Assembly: GCF_018595715.1 (NCBI RefSeq)
Contig: NZ_JAHEOJ010000021.1
Span: 51,001-115,000, forward strand
Source of the DNA: Glaciecola sp. XM2
GTDB taxonomy: Bacteria; Pseudomonadota; Gammaproteobacteria; Enterobacterales; Alteromonadaceae
Reading direction: 5' to 3'
Length of the DNA stretch: 64,000 nucleotides
Below, piece by piece: positions 1-9,614 of the stretch. A model generated the notes under the pieces. The model searched no databases. It was not told the DNA's origin and worked only from the letters and a program-made list of their open reading frames with translations. Every line of letters starts with the position of its first letter. Position 1 is the stretch's first letter. Both the position numbers and the translations under genes were made by a program.

Positions 1-576
1 AGGAAATAGGGCGTTGTCGATACAACTACATAGGCTATGAACAACCAGTAAATGCACTTCTTGAATACGCGCTGTTCGGGCCGATGACACTCGTATCTCA
101 ACGTCATTCACACCAATAAATCCCGCCATTTCACCTCCATCGTTACCTGTTAGCGCAATAATTGTCATATCTCGCGTAAGTGCTACCTGCATCGCGTTTA
201 TGATATTTTCCGAATTCCCGTTACTGCAAATGGCCACTAAAATATCACCGCCTTGACCAAGCGCCTTAACTTTTTTCGAGTATATATCAGCAAATGAAAA
301 ATCGTTACTAATTGCTGTAAGCGTGGTGCTTTCTCCAGATAAGCATAATGCAGGCAAGGGGGGGCGGTGCCTTTCATGACGATTGATAAGCTGAGAGGCA
401 AGATACTGCGCAAGTGCGTCCGAGCCAGCATTACCACAAGTCATGACTTTGTTGCCTCTAATCAATGCTTCAATCATCATGTTGGCGGCTTTTTCAACCG
501 GCTTAGGTAGTTCTTCCAATGCCGCGATCTTTGTTTGTATGCTTTCGGTGAAATCTTTTTTTATGTACTCAAGCAT
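1..576 (-). CDS. diaA: DiaA, DnaA initiator-associating SIS-domain protein (3' end cut by window edge)
   Basis: The minus-strand frame from 576 to the window edge reads as a SIS (sugar isomerase) domain protein whose start ([16 protein letters not shown]) and visible end (IDNALFP) align without gaps with E. coli DiaA, a tetramer that binds DnaA and promotes timely replication initiation. 192 codons are visible; E. coli DiaA has 196 residues, so only a few C-terminal residues are missing. A glycine/serine phosphosugar-type loop ([11 protein letters not shown]) is present. An AGGAG lies 11 nt before the ATG and 5 nt before an in-frame TTG at 582, so the TTG could be the real start. It is the last visible gene of a minus-strand lpoA-yraN-diaA group, the same order as in E. 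coli. GmhA (phosphoheptose isomerase) is the main alternative, but the gene order and N-terminus favour DiaA. Confidence 0.88.
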   Translation of the reverse strand, partial: MLEYIKKDFTESIQTKIAALEELPKPVEKAANMMIEALIRGNKVMTCGNAGSDALAQYLASQLINRHERHRPPLPALCLSGESTTLTAISNDFSFADIYSKKVKALGQGGDILVAICSNGNSENIINAMQVALTRDMTIIALTGNDGGEMAGFIGVNDVEIRVSSARTARIQEVHLLVVHSLCSCIDNALFP

Positions 577-599
577 GCGCAATGTGGCTCCTAATAACG

Positions 600-950
600 C
601 TATACATTTTTAATCCAGTTAACTTCGTCGCCATCAATTGCAAACAGGTCAATCCTCATATGCGTGTGGTGAAAGTTTAAATCATGTGATTGCAAATAGC
701 ACATGATTGCACGGGTTAGTTTACGTCTTTTTCCCGTTGTGAACATTTCAGCGGCGCTGCCGTGAGTATTGTTTTCGCGATACTTCACTTCGACGAATAC
801 CCACTGCTCGTGGTCTTTAAATATGAGGTCAATCTCACCTACTTTGACGCGATAGTTTTCAGCGACAAAGTACAAGCCCTTGTCGATTAGGTATTGTTTT
901 GCATATTGCTCTGCACAAGCCCCTCTTTTTGAGGCATACCACTGCTTCAT
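600..950 (-). CDS. yraN: YraN, UPF0102 endonuclease-like protein
   Basis: A 116-residue protein of the UPF0102/YraN family, which has a PD-(D/E)xK nuclease-like fold of unproven function. The fold's signature is visible: GEID at residues 38-41 and VFVEVKYR at 51-58, giving the acidic residues E39, D41, E54 and K56 expected of a Holliday-junction-resolvase-like metal site. Length matches the family (about 115-130 residues). Its ATG is 12 nt after the lpoA stop codon and it is followed by diaA, so the three are probably co-transcribed on the minus strand. Confidence 0.9.
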   Translation of the reverse strand: MKQWYASKRGACAEQYAKQYLIDKGLYFVAENYRVKVGEIDLIFKDHEQWVFVEVKYRENNTHGSAAEMFTTGKRRKLTRAIMCYLQSHDLNFHHTHMRIDLFAIDGDEVNWIKNV

Positions 951-962
951 AAAGACGATAAC

Positions 963-2858
963 TTACTGACTCTGAATGCTCAAAGCGTCTAGCTCTCTTT
1001 GCACCACGCCAAAACGATTAATTGACAATTTACCACTTAGCCCCTGAGATGTAATTTGTTCAAATAAACGCATCGTTAGTGCGTGATTACTCAATTGCAT
1101 GGCATCATAACCAAACGAGAATAGACGCAGAAACGTACTTGAAGGTTCATTAAAAAGCTCATCAGCCTGATTTGCTATCGGTGAGCGTCGTCCCTCTGGC
1201 AGTAAGAAAGGCATATCGACAAATACCAAATTCCGTAAATCACGCAGTGTATTGCGGTTCTGCTTATGGTTATAGCTATATGATGTGGCAAAAACAGGCA
1301 GTTGCTCCGCAGTAAACAGGCTCATGCTACTTTCGATAATGGGGTTAATCAGTTCGACTTCGTTAGGTCTTGCGAACACGACAAATGCATCCACATCACG
1401 GCGATTACGCGTGACGCTATGGACCTCTTCGTCAATCAGGTTAGACAGTTGGGTGATACGTCTCTCACTTTGTAAAACGTCCAGCGCAGACCTTATGCCC
1501 GTGCGCATTGAGGTATTATCAGAATAACGAACCGCGCTAGGCGAGGGAGTATTTACATCACGTTTTGTTGCATCCCACTGAGAAAGAAAGGCGTTCGCCA
1601 TGCGGGTAGTGATGCTACTGTTATCATATATCAACACAGGGTTTCTAATGCTCTGATCTCTCATTTTCGCCACCAGTGCAATAGCCTCTTGTTCAGGCGA
1701 TAGCGAAAAGTATTGTCTACTAATATCATTTCTTTGTAATTGCAAAGGACGGTCTACATCATTGAGAAAGATACGCAAAGATTGAGGGGGTGCCAAGCTG
1801 TCCACTGGATCTAAATGTGACTTTAACAACGGGCCGATGATCACGTTAAATTCACCTAAGCTTTCGCTGTTGATTGTTTCAGCAAGTTGCGACTCAGAGC
1901 CTGTATCAATAAATGTAATTAAGGGTGTGTGTTGTGTTGCATCATAACTTCTGTTCGAAACACGGTCGTAATAACCCGCGAGGATCCCTTGCTTTATTGC
2001 TTGTCCCTGACTCTCTAGACGCCCTGTTAGTGGAAGTAATACCGCAATGTTTTGTTGAGTACTAATATCTAATGTTAAGTATTGTTGTATGTGTGATGGT
2101 AAATCAGTTAAGAAGGCTTCATTCGATACATTTTGTACAAATCCAAGCATTTGCTGCTGCTTTTCAACTTCGTTAGAGGTGTCACTTTCGATAATATCGA
2201 GCAGAGCAACGTATTCTTTTAGCTGTGTAAAGCGTGCAGAAAGCGTGTACCTTTGTGAGCGATTGAGTTGCCCTAGCCAGTCAAAAACATGTTGACGCTT
2301 AAATTTATCTAAAGGACTGACGTATGCATCCTGTGACATTAAGGTGCTTAACGCATCATTGTAGTTTTGTGTGTCTGCTAATTGGTAAGCATTAACAATG
2401 TTCATGCGTGCTTGCCAAGCCAAGGGCAGTTCTGCTCTGGTTGTCATTTCCATTTTAGGCGGATTGACTTTATTGCTATGACTGTCAGCGTCGTTCCCGA
2501 TTAATGAGAGTCTGTGCATGAGTGCACACTCATGGGTGACAATTTTGAGCAGTGTGCGTGAGGCTTCGGTTACAAAAATCTGGGTGGCTGTCTGTTCGAT
2601 GATGTTCACGGAAAGACAGTCTTCTTGCATTTGGTATTGTTCAGCGAGGTTTAATAATTTGCTCTCAAGTGACAAAAGGTCGTTTGTAGATTCATACTGC
2701 TCAATGATGGCATCAATGCTGTCTTGCTCTAGCTCGTCGGCTACCGCCGGTGCAGTAGGTTGGCTAATAATATCTGTGCGCTCTTTTTGAGGAGCGGTTG
2801 CACAGCCAAACACAAACACAGCGCCTGCAATCAGCAATAATGAACGGGTTATTCTCAC
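963..2858 (-). CDS. lpoA: LpoA/LppC outer-membrane lipoprotein activator of PBP1A
   Basis: LpoA is an outer-membrane lipoprotein that reaches through the periplasm to stimulate the peptidoglycan synthase PBP1A. The open frame runs to 2963, but the better start is the GTG at 2856-2858: an AAGGA lies 5 nt upstream, and it gives a textbook lipoprotein signal peptide with hydrophobic core and lipobox VFGC, Cys at residue 19. From this start the protein has 631 residues (E. coli 678). The N-terminal half is helical (TPR-like) and the C-terminal half resembles periplasmic binding proteins (IAVLLPLTGRLESQGQAIKQ, then GPLLKSHLDPV), as in the family. The 105-nt in-frame extension to 2963 would put basic residues before the signal peptide and overlaps the rsmI promoter region, so I reject it. 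Divergent from rsmI, as in E. coli. Confidence 0.9.
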   Translation of the reverse strand: MRITRSLLLIAGAVFVFGCATAPQKERTDIISQPTAPAVADELEQDSIDAIIEQYESTNDLLSLESKLLNLAEQYQMQEDCLSVNIIEQTATQIFVTEASRTLLKIVTHECALMHRLSLIGNDADSHSNKVNPPKMEMTTRAELPLAWQARMNIVNAYQLADTQNYNDALSTLMSQDAYVSPLDKFKRQHVFDWLGQLNRSQRYTLSARFTQLKEYVALLDIIESDTSNEVEKQQQMLGFVQNVSNEAFLTDLPSHIQQYLTLDISTQQNIAVLLPLTGRLESQGQAIKQGILAGYYDRVSNRSYDATQHTPLITFIDTGSESQLAETINSESLGEFNVIIGPLLKSHLDPVDSLAPPQSLRIFLNDVDRPLQLQRNDISRQYFSLSPEQEAIALVAKMRDQSIRNPVLIYDNSSITTRMANAFLSQWDATKRDVNTPSPSAVRYSDNTSMRTGIRSALDVLQSERRITQLSNLIDEEVHSVTRNRRDVDAFVVFARPNEVELINPIIESSMSLFTAEQLPVFATSYSYNHKQNRNTLRDLRNLVFVDMPFLLPEGRRSPIANQADELFNEPSSTFLRLFSFGYDAMQLSNHALTMRLFEQITSQGLSGKLSINRFGVVQRELDALSIQSQ

Positions 2859-2966
2859 AACATTCCTTACTTGTCGATTAGGTGAACGTAAAATTCTAAT
2901 ACCTTTCGCAGATTCTACCTTAAAGCTAGGGTAGAATGGCATTTTTCTATCGAGTAGAGTCATTAT

Positions 2967-3812
2967 ATGTCAGACGCAGGTTGCCTGTATATTGTTCCCA
3001 CGCCTATTGGAAATCTTTCTGATATCAGCGCTAGGGCCTTAACTACATTGGCAGAGGTCGATTTAATCGCCGCCGAAGACACACGCCATTCTGCTCGTTT
3101 GTTACAGCACTATCAAATTAGTACGCGTACCATTAGTTTGCATTCCCATAATGAGGCTCAGCGTTCCACGCTTTTAATCGAAAGGTTGCTCAGCGGTCAG
3201 TCGATTGCGCTTATTTCTGATGCCGGTACGCCCTTAATTAGCGACCCAGGTTATACCTTAGTCAACTTATGCAGGTCCCAAAACATTACCGTATCAGCCT
3301 TACCCGGGCCATGTGCCTTGACCACCGCTTTGAGCGCCTCGGGTTTGCCTACTGATACCTTTACATTCTTTGGTTTTTTACCGGTGAAGCAACAAGCTAA
3401 AGCCGCTAAGCTTTTAAGTGCCGCAAACTCTTGTGTGACGAGTATTTTTTATGAATCGCCGCGACGAGTCACCGATACGTTAAGAGCATGTCAGCAAGAG
3501 CTACCAAGCCATACCCGTTATGTATTGGCAAAGGAATTAAGTAAGTCCTATGAGACTTATGTGAGCGGTGACATAGCAGACTTACTTGCTTATTTAGACG
3601 CTGATGCTAGCCATCAAAAAGGTGAGTTTGTGCTGATGCTGCATTGCCCAAATCAGGTTGAGGAGGGGATACCTGAAAGAGCGGCTGCCTTACTCAATCA
3701 ACTTTTGCCAATTATGCCGCCTAAAAAAGCAGCGGGTGTAGTTGCTGAGCATTATGACTTAAACAAAAAGCAGCTTTATGAATATAGCTTACAGGCCAAA
3801 AACGACGGTTAA
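2967..3812 (+). CDS. rsmI: RsmI, 16S rRNA (cytidine-1402-2'-O)-methyltransferase
   Basis: RsmI 2'-O-methylates C1402 of 16S rRNA in the decoding centre, using SAM. The 281-residue protein carries the tetrapyrrole-methylase fold signatures: PTPIGNL at 11-17, AEDTR at 36-40, ISDAGTPLISDPG at 83-95 and a proline/glycine loop (LPGP) near 112. Length is close to the E. coli enzyme (286). A good -10-like TAGAAT lies about 30 nt upstream, inside what would be the rejected extension of lpoA. There is no convincing Shine-Dalgarno, only GAG-rich sequence 8-14 nt before the ATG. It converges with argR 6 nt downstream. Confidence 0.95.
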   Translation: MSDAGCLYIVPTPIGNLSDISARALTTLAEVDLIAAEDTRHSARLLQHYQISTRTISLHSHNEAQRSTLLIERLLSGQSIALISDAGTPLISDPGYTLVNLCRSQNITVSALPGPCALTTALSASGLPTDTFTFFGFLPVKQQAKAAKLLSAANSCVTSIFYESPRRVTDTLRACQQELPSHTRYVLAKELSKSYETYVSGDIADLLAYLDADASHQKGEFVLMLHCPNQVEEGIPERAAALLNQLLPIMPPKKAAGVVAEHYDLNKKQLYEYSLQAKNDG

Positions 3813-3818
3813 CGGGTG

Positions 3819-4283
3819 CTAAACACTATCAAATAGGTCTTGAACACGCTGACGTAATTCTTCTATCTTGGTAATGTCAGCAGGCGCAATGAAAATGGTA
3901 TCATCCCCGGCAATGGTGCCTAATACGCCGTCTGTATGGCTTAGTGAGTCAAGCAAGCGTGCAATCAACTGCGCAGCACCTGGGCTTGTGCGAATAATTA
4001 CCATAACATTATTGTGTACAATATCTAATACAAGCTGCTTGAGAGGACTCTTTGCAGTTGGCATACCTAGTTCTGGCGGAAGGCAGTAGACCATATCCCC
4101 ACGAGCATCTCGCGTACGAACGGCACCAAACTTACTGAGCATACGAGACACTTTTGATTGACTTATATTGTCAAAGTTACGGGCTTTCAATGCGCTGACT
4201 ATCTCACCTTGGGAGCCGTAACTCTCTGTATTGATGATTTCTTTAAATGCCTTAACAAGCGCGTCTTGTTTGTTTGAGCTCAT
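3819..4283 (-). CDS. argR: ArgR, arginine repressor
   Basis: A 154-residue transcriptional repressor that senses L-arginine and controls arginine biosynthesis and catabolism; E. coli ArgR has 156 residues. The N-terminal winged helix-turn-helix (SQSKVSRML at 41-49) and the C-terminal hexamerisation and arginine-binding domain with GTIAGDD at 122-128 are both visible. It is divergent from mdh, the arrangement found in E. coli and many gammaproteobacteria. I looked for an ARG box (TGAAT-N4-ATTCA type) in the 189-bp divergent gap and saw none that is convincing, so autoregulation is not supported from sequence alone. Confidence 0.95.
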   Translation of the reverse strand: MSSNKQDALVKAFKEIINTESYGSQGEIVSALKARNFDNISQSKVSRMLSKFGAVRTRDARGDMVYCLPPELGMPTAKSPLKQLVLDIVHNNVMVIIRTSPGAAQLIARLLDSLSHTDGVLGTIAGDDTIFIAPADITKIEELRQRVQDLFDSV

Positions 4284-4472
4284 AACTGATGTATCACACT
4301 GCCAAATTTAGGCGTTATTGTGCAGTATGCGCTTGGCTTTATCAATTTATCTGACCGTAAAAATAACTTTATGCACAATTTGCCTGCATCAGACCAATGT
4401 GTCATTGAGATATCATTTTATTTAGATTATTCTCACGCTCGAATTTAACGCCTTCAGATTAGGAGATTGAAC

Positions 4473-5411
4473 ATGAAAGTAGCCGTATTAGGCGCTGCCG
4501 GTGGTATTGGTCAAGCATTGTCACTATTACTAAAAACCCAGTTACCAGCGGGTTCTGAATTATCCTTATATGATGTTGCACCGGTGGTACCTGGTGTAGC
4601 TGTGGATTTGAGCCATATACCCACCGATGTTGCGGTGAAAGGTTTTGGAAAAGACGCTTTGGCAGATGCCCTTAGCGGATGCGATGTTGTATTGATTCCA
4701 GCGGGCGTACCAAGAAAGCCAGGCATGGATCGTTCAGACTTGTTTAATATTAACGCCGGTATCGTAAAAAACCTTATCGAAGCATGTGCTGACAATTGTC
4801 CAAATGCCTGCATTGGCGTGATTACCAACCCCGTGAATACTACGGTTGCTATTGCCGCAGAAACGCTAAAAGCCAAAGGTGTATATGATAAGAACAAACT
4901 ATTTGGTGTAACTACGCTAGATGTTATTCGTTCTGAAACCTTCGTCGCTGAGCTTAAAGGTAAGAGCACATCAGATGTGCATGTACCTGTTATCGGTGGT
5001 CACTCTGGTACCACCATCCTGCCTTTGCTTTCACAAGTTGAGGGTGTAAGCTTTACGGATGATGAAATCGCGAGTTTAACTAAGCGAATTCAAAATGCTG
5101 GTACTGAAGTCGTTGAAGCAAAAGCGGGTGGCGGGTCAGCAACCTTATCTATGGGACAAGCTGCGGCGCGTTTCTGTCTATCTCTTGTAAAAGCATTACA
5201 AGGTGAGTCAGTAACCGAATACACTTATGTACAAGTAGATGGTTCTGACGATGCGGCATTTTTCGCTCACCCAGTGCGTTTAGGTAAAAATGGCGTAGAA
5301 GAAATCTTACCTTACGGTACATTAAGTGCGTTTGAAGAAAATGCGAAAAACGAAATGCTAGAAGGTCTGCGCGGCGACATTAAGTTAGGTGTCGAATTCG
5401 TTAACGGATAA
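4473..5411 (+). CDS. mdh: Malate dehydrogenase (NAD)
   Basis: Interconverts malate and oxaloacetate with NAD in the TCA cycle. The 312-residue product has the same length as E. coli Mdh and aligns with it through most of its length: NAD-binding GAAGGIG at 7-13, substrate-loop RKPGMDRSD near 80-88, catalytic GGHSG near residue 177 and the conserved [17 protein letters not shown] segment. The ATG at 4473 is chosen because AGGAG lies 7 nt upstream; an in-frame TTG two codons earlier (4467) is too close to the ribosome site. A single gene followed by an intrinsic terminator. Confidence 0.97.
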   Translation: MKVAVLGAAGGIGQALSLLLKTQLPAGSELSLYDVAPVVPGVAVDLSHIPTDVAVKGFGKDALADALSGCDVVLIPAGVPRKPGMDRSDLFNINAGIVKNLIEACADNCPNACIGVITNPVNTTVAIAAETLKAKGVYDKNKLFGVTTLDVIRSETFVAELKGKSTSDVHVPVIGGHSGTTILPLLSQVEGVSFTDDEIASLTKRIQNAGTEVVEAKAGGGSATLSMGQAAARFCLSLVKALQGESVTEYTYVQVDGSDDAAFFAHPVRLGKNGVEEILPYGTLSAFEENAKNEMLEGLRGDIKLGVEFVNG

Positions 5412-5428
5412 TCAGCACAAGAAACTGC

Positions 5429-5463
5429 AAAAGCCACTTGATTGATCGTTAAGTGGCTTTTTG
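5429..5463 (+). terminator. Intrinsic terminator after mdh
   Basis: A hairpin of 11 bp (5429-5439 paired with 5451-5461, arms AAAAGCCACTT and AAGTGGCTTTT) is followed by T-rich sequence. It sits 18 nt after the mdh stop. The A-run on the other side means it may also stop the convergent methyltransferase/ppc transcript. Confidence 0.85.
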
Positions 5464-5472
5464 TTTATAGCG

Positions 5473-5994
5473 TCATAGGTTATTGTTTTTGTCTCGGCTC
5501 TGGCGAATAAACGCATTAGAATGAGGGTATTCACGTTTTGCTAAGCGATCATAAAGCACGACATTAGCAGTTGCTGCTAAGTTCATGCTGGTGAAGGTCG
5601 GGATGTAGATGGTTTGGTCACATTGTTCAAGCACATCTGATGGCACCGAGCCATCCTCAGGCCCAAAAATATAATAAGCATTTTCTGGGTGTTCAAATTC
5701 AGGTAATGGACTAGCATTTTCAGCAAGTTCTATTGCAATGGTTGTGGCCCCTTGTGGTTTCATTGCCATCAAATCTTCCACTGCAATCGTGGGTATTTTG
5801 TGGCGCATGCCTTTCGTATCTTCTTGAAATCCTTTTGCAAAACTATAGCGCTTACCCGTATAAAATACTGATGATACGCCATAGCATCCCGCTGCTCGCA
5901 AAATAACGGCAACATTACTAGCGGATTTGGGGTTAACCAAACCAATGCTGATCCGTCCATGATTCAGTGCTGGCCCAGATGAATGTGAAGTCAT
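5473..5994 (-). CDS. SpoU/TrmH-family RNA 2'-O-methyltransferase
   Basis: A 173-residue SPOUT-fold RNA methyltransferase, expected to 2'-O-methylate a ribose in tRNA or rRNA using SAM. The three family motifs are visible: motif 1 NPKSASNVAVILRAAG at 21-36 (with the RNA-binding Asn/Arg), motif 2 FGPEDGS at 110-116 and motif 3 SMNLAATANVVLYD at 136-149, which form the trefoil-knot cofactor pocket. There is no N-terminal substrate-binding domain, so it is a minimal SpoU enzyme; the exact target cannot be told from the sequence. Its ATG lies 3 nt after the ppc stop, with GGGTAAG as ribosome site made from the end of ppc, so translation is probably coupled to ppc. Confidence 0.8.
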   Translation of the reverse strand: MTSHSSGPALNHGRISIGLVNPKSASNVAVILRAAGCYGVSSVFYTGKRYSFAKGFQEDTKGMRHKIPTIAVEDLMAMKPQGATTIAIELAENASPLPEFEHPENAYYIFGPEDGSVPSDVLEQCDQTIYIPTFTSMNLAATANVVLYDRLAKREYPHSNAFIRQSRDKNNNL

Positions 5995-5997
5995 TAC

Positions 5998-8694
5998 TTA
6001 CCCTGTATTACGAATACCCACGGCAATCCCAGTGATTGCCACCATCATTGCTCGCTCTAAAGTGGCGACATCGTCATCACTAAATTCAGAGGCCTCGGCT
6101 TTACGAATTCTATCGAGCAATTCAATTTGCAGGTAGTGCAGGGGCTGCAAGTAACCGGCTCTAATATTCATAGAGTTTCGGCCCAGGGGATCATCCTCCA
6201 TCATGTGTTCATGCCCCGTGATCTGCAAAAGTGACTGCATACTCTCTTTGAGCTCCTCACGCAGCGCTTCGCCGAAGTGAACTAACTCTGCGGGTACTAG
6301 CCTTTTATCATAAGCCTCACTGATAGACGGGTCGGCCTTTTTAAAGACCATGTCTAACATGGATAAACGCGAAGCAAAAAACGGCCATTGTTCAATCATG
6401 TTTTGCACGTCTTGCTGGTTTTCTTGGGTATTAACAGTCTGAACTGCGCGCATTACCCCTAACCAAGAGGGCAACACAAGTCGTGTTTGAGCCCATGCAA
6501 ATATCCATGGGATGGCCCGTAGGCTCTCTATTCCTCCACTGGGTTTACGTTTTGCAGGCCTGCTTCCCAAGGGCAGTTTACCCAATTCTTGCTCGGGTGT
6601 TGCGACTCTAAAATAGGGGACAAACTCTTTATCATAGCGTACGGTCTTACGATAATTTTCGCAGCCTTGCTCTGCCATTTGCGATATCAGCTCTCGCCAA
6701 CGAGGCTCTGGTGCAGGAGGTGGCGACACAATCGCCTCTACAACGGCCGATGCGTATATAGATAAGCTGCGTTTAGCTAGTTGTGGCATCCCAAATTTGT
6801 AGCGAATCGTTTCACCTTGTTCGGTTACTCTGAAGCCTCCCGTGAGTGAGCCAGGTGGTTGCGAGTGTATTGCCGCTTTGGCAGGTAAACCGCCTCGGCC
6901 AATCGTACCCCCTCTGCCGTGAAAGAGTGTAAGTTGAACACCTTGTTCTTTCGCCAAGTCAACAAGTGCCTCTTGGGAGCTATACTGCGACCAACCCGCC
7001 GCTAGCGAACCCGCATCTTTTGCGGAATCTGAGTAACCAATCATGACATACTGACGCCCGTTGATATAACCGCGATACCAGTCAATATTGAGTAAGTCAT
7101 GCATTACTTTAGGAGAGTGATTTAAGTCATCTAAGGTTTCAAACAATGGCGCTACCGGCATGGGCCAGTCAACACCGCATTCTTTCAACAACAATTGGAC
7201 GGCAAGCACATCAGAGGGTTCGCTAGCCATAGAGATAATATAAATTCCAAACCCAGCTTTACCATGTTTAGCAATCACCTTACAGGTGTCTAAGACTTCT
7301 TGCACTTCTTCACTAGGAGACCATTTTGGTGGCATAAGCGGTCGGCGAGACGCAAGTTCGCGTAATAAAAAGGCTTGTTTGTCGACTTCCGACCACTGAT
7401 TATAATCGCCTAAGCCAAGGTAGCGCGTAAGTTCGCTAAACACATCTGCATGGCGTTGTGAGTCTTGTCTAATATCCAGTTTAAGTAAATGCATGCCAAA
7501 CGCATGGGCGCGGCGAATGGTATCTAACAGTGCGCCGTTAGCAATCACTTGCATGCCGCACGATAAAAGGGACTGATAGCACAAAGTCAGCGGTCTTAAT
7601 AACTCTTCATTTGTTTGAAGCCACTGGTCTTCTGATGCGCGACCATCACGCGTGATTTCCATTTTATGAACAAGAGGGCGTAAAATTTCTCGGTAAGGTT
7701 CTTTTACATCCCCTACGATTGCTCTAAGCGCATCATCGCAATCGTTCATCGACAATTCTACATAGAGCTCGTTTAAATCTTGTAAAAACAGTTTGGCAGC
7801 GCGGCGCCTAGCGCGCAGTAGCACTTCCTCAGTCACTTTTGAGGTGACAAAGGGGTTGCCATCTCGATCTCCACCCATCCATGAACTAAATTGCACAGGT
7901 TTGGCATCGAGAGGAAGAGCGGTCTTGAATGTGGTTTGTAAAAAGTCGTCTAAATCTCTTAAAAAGTCGGGGATTGCCTCCCAAAGTGAGCTTTCAATCA
8001 CTGAGTAACCCCAACGAGCCTCATCCACTGGCGTAGGACGAATAGAGCGAATTTCTTCTGTATGCCATGCTTGGGCGATCAAATCGCCGATTCTCGCTCT
8101 AATTTTGCGTTCTTCAACTTCGGTTAGATTTGCATTGTGTAATTTTTGTAATTGAGCCGCTAAAGCGCGATGCTTGTGGATTAGGGTGCGTCTGGTAACC
8201 TCAGTTGGGTGGGCGGTCAATACCAAGTCGATATTCAACTGTTCGATGGCTTTCAGAATGGATGCTTGTGACACCTCATCGTCAGCGCTCTTTGCATTCT
8301 CGATTAACTGATTTAGATAAATAGAGAGCGATTCGTCTTTTTGTGCAACGGTATTGAATTCTTGCTCAGCTATATTTGCCAGATTCAAAAATTGTGCAAA
8401 CGCGCGTCCAATAGTGAGTAGCGACTGATTATCTAATTCAGCGATGGTGTGTGCTAAGCGCGCGGTACTATCTGAATTACCTTTAGATGAATGTCGCCCA
8501 TCATGCCTAACTTGTTCAATCAGCGCTAGCCAGTCACTTCCAAGTTCTGCTTCAATCGTTTCACCGAGTGTTGCACCAAGATATTTAATGGTTTCTCTTA
8601 GTTGCGCGGAAAGCACATCTTTAGCGTCTTGTCCGCTATTTGCAGAAGTATCCGAGAGGTTCGTCTCGGTCATGGTATTGGTCGTGTTTGTCAT
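5998..8694 (-). CDS. ppc: Phosphoenolpyruvate carboxylase
   Basis: Carboxylates PEP with bicarbonate to oxaloacetate, refilling the TCA cycle. From the ATG at 8694 the product has 898 residues (E. coli 883). Catalytic signatures are present: VLTAHPTEVTRR with H162, the FHGRGGTIGRGG loop in the central part, GYSDSAKDAG, and the C-terminal NTG end. The open frame extends upstream to 8829, but that 45-residue extension has no match to the family and crosses an AT-rich palindrome and likely promoter; the ATG at 8694 is therefore preferred although its ribosome site is weak. Followed closely by the RNA methyltransferase gene. Confidence 0.96.
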   Translation of the reverse strand: MTNTTNTMTETNLSDTSANSGQDAKDVLSAQLRETIKYLGATLGETIEAELGSDWLALIEQVRHDGRHSSKGNSDSTARLAHTIAELDNQSLLTIGRAFAQFLNLANIAEQEFNTVAQKDESLSIYLNQLIENAKSADDEVSQASILKAIEQLNIDLVLTAHPTEVTRRTLIHKHRALAAQLQKLHNANLTEVEERKIRARIGDLIAQAWHTEEIRSIRPTPVDEARWGYSVIESSLWEAIPDFLRDLDDFLQTTFKTALPLDAKPVQFSSWMGGDRDGNPFVTSKVTEEVLLRARRRAAKLFLQDLNELYVELSMNDCDDALRAIVGDVKEPYREILRPLVHKMEITRDGRASEDQWLQTNEELLRPLTLCYQSLLSCGMQVIANGALLDTIRRAHAFGMHLLKLDIRQDSQRHADVFSELTRYLGLGDYNQWSEVDKQAFLLRELASRRPLMPPKWSPSEEVQEVLDTCKVIAKHGKAGFGIYIISMASEPSDVLAVQLLLKECGVDWPMPVAPLFETLDDLNHSPKVMHDLLNIDWYRGYINGRQYVMIGYSDSAKDAGSLAAGWSQYSSQEALVDLAKEQGVQLTLFHGRGGTIGRGGLPAKAAIHSQPPGSLTGGFRVTEQGETIRYKFGMPQLAKRSLSIYASAVVEAIVSPPPAPEPRWRELISQMAEQGCENYRKTVRYDKEFVPYFRVATPEQELGKLPLGSRPAKRKPSGGIESLRAIPWIFAWAQTRLVLPSWLGVMRAVQTVNTQENQQDVQNMIEQWPFFASRLSMLDMVFKKADPSISEAYDKRLVPAELVHFGEALREELKESMQSLLQITGHEHMMEDDPLGRNSMNIRAGYLQPLHYLQIELLDRIRKAEASEFSDDDVATLERAMMVAITGIAVGIRNTG

Positions 8695-8770
8695 TAAAAA
8701 GAGGTTCCAGGCGCAATATCTTGCTATCAAACATACCCATATGAAGGTGCGAAGTCTATGCCTCAAATTA

Positions 8771-8791
8771 AATAAATTCGTATAATTTATT
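8771..8791. promoter_or_regulatory. AT-rich inverted repeat in the ppc-fklB divergent gap
   Basis: A perfect 8-bp inverted repeat (AATAAATT, 5-bp spacer, AATTTATT) lies between the divergently transcribed ppc and fklB. The plus strand contains TATAAT at 8781-8786, so the repeat may overlap a promoter core. It could be an operator or simply symmetric AT-rich promoter DNA; no regulator is recognisable from it. Confidence 0.4.
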
Positions 8792-8907
8792 ATGTACTGT
8801 GGATGTAAAACTTTCAGACTGACTTTCACGTTTTACCCCCCACTGAAGGTGTTATTTCGATATAGGCTATGTTAGCCTTAGCGCCTTTAAATTATTGGGG
8901 TAGAGCA

Positions 8908-9531
8908 GTGACAGATAAAATTACAGGTGTTGAGCAGCAAACAAGTTATGGTATTGGTTATCAAATGGGTGAGCAGTTAGCGTCAAATCCGTTTGATGGG
9001 CTGTCGCTTGATATGGTCGCTCGCGGAATTAAAGATGGTTTCGAGCACGCTGAATCAGCTGTTGGCAGCGAAGAGTTACGTGCCGCATTCAACGAAATTC
9101 ATAATCGTATGCAAGCGGCCAAGCAAGAAAAATTTGCCGCAACGGTAGAAGCGGGTAAGCAATTTTTACAAGAAAACAGTGCTCGTAAAGAAGTCACTGT
9201 GACGGCTTCTGGGCTTCAGTATGAAGTAATTAATAAAGGTGATAGCGACCAATCACCCACAGCAGCTTCGACCGTGCGCACACATTATCACGGTACTTTA
9301 TTAGATGGCACTGTATTTGACAGCAGTTACGATCGTGGTCAACCAGCCGAGTTCCCGGTAGGTGGTGTAATCAAAGGCTGGACAGAGGCCTTACAAATGA
9401 TGAATGTAGGTGACAAATGGCGTTTATACGTACCTTCTGAGCTAGCGTATGGAGAGCAAGGCGCTGGCGGAGCTATTGGTCCTTATGCAACGCTTATCTT
9501 TGATGTTGAATTGCTCGATATCATTGCGTAA
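8908..9531 (+). CDS. fklB: FklB, FKBP-type peptidyl-prolyl isomerase (22 kDa)
   Basis: A 207-residue peptidyl-prolyl cis/trans isomerase (E. coli FklB has 206). The N-terminal helical dimerisation part (about 1-85) begins with the family-typical EQQTSYGIGYQMG, and the C-terminal FKBP domain (about 100-206) has VRTHYHGTLLDGTVFDSSY and GWTEALQMMNVGDKWRLYVP. I take the GTG at 8908 as start because it gives the conserved N-terminus and has GGGGTAG just upstream; the ATG at 8869 would add 13 unrelated residues. No signal peptide, so it acts in the cytoplasm. Followed by a strong terminator. Confidence 0.92.
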   Translation: MTDKITGVEQQTSYGIGYQMGEQLASNPFDGLSLDMVARGIKDGFEHAESAVGSEELRAAFNEIHNRMQAAKQEKFAATVEAGKQFLQENSARKEVTVTASGLQYEVINKGDSDQSPTAASTVRTHYHGTLLDGTVFDSSYDRGQPAEFPVGGVIKGWTEALQMMNVGDKWRLYVPSELAYGEQGAGGAIGPYATLIFDVELLDIIA

Positions 9532-9551
9532 TTGATAGCGAAAATTACATG

Positions 9552-9584
9552 AAAAGCTGTGGACTGGTTCCGCAGCTTTTTTTT
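9552..9584 (+). terminator. Intrinsic terminator after fklB
   Basis: An 11-bp stem (AAAAGCTGTGG at 9552-9562 with CCGCAGCTTTT at 9570-9580, one G-T pair) with a 7-nt loop, followed by an uninterrupted T-run. It lies 20 nt downstream of the fklB stop and separates fklB from the TRAP transporter operon. Confidence 0.9.
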
Positions 9585-9614
9585 ATCATTTTTGCAAGAA
9601 ATCAAGCGTTTGCC

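Noticed and set aside
2859..2963. 35-codon upstream extension of the lpoA open frame
   Set aside because: It would put a long basic segment before a clean lipoprotein signal peptide, lacks a ribosome site and overlaps the rsmI promoter; the GTG at 2858 has AAGGA at the right spacing.
4284..4472. ARG box in the argR-mdh gap
   Set aside because: No TGAAT-N4-ATTCA-like palindrome of useful quality was found.
8695..8829. 45-codon upstream extension of ppc
   Set aside because: No similarity to PEP carboxylases and it covers the palindrome and promoter region of the divergent gap.
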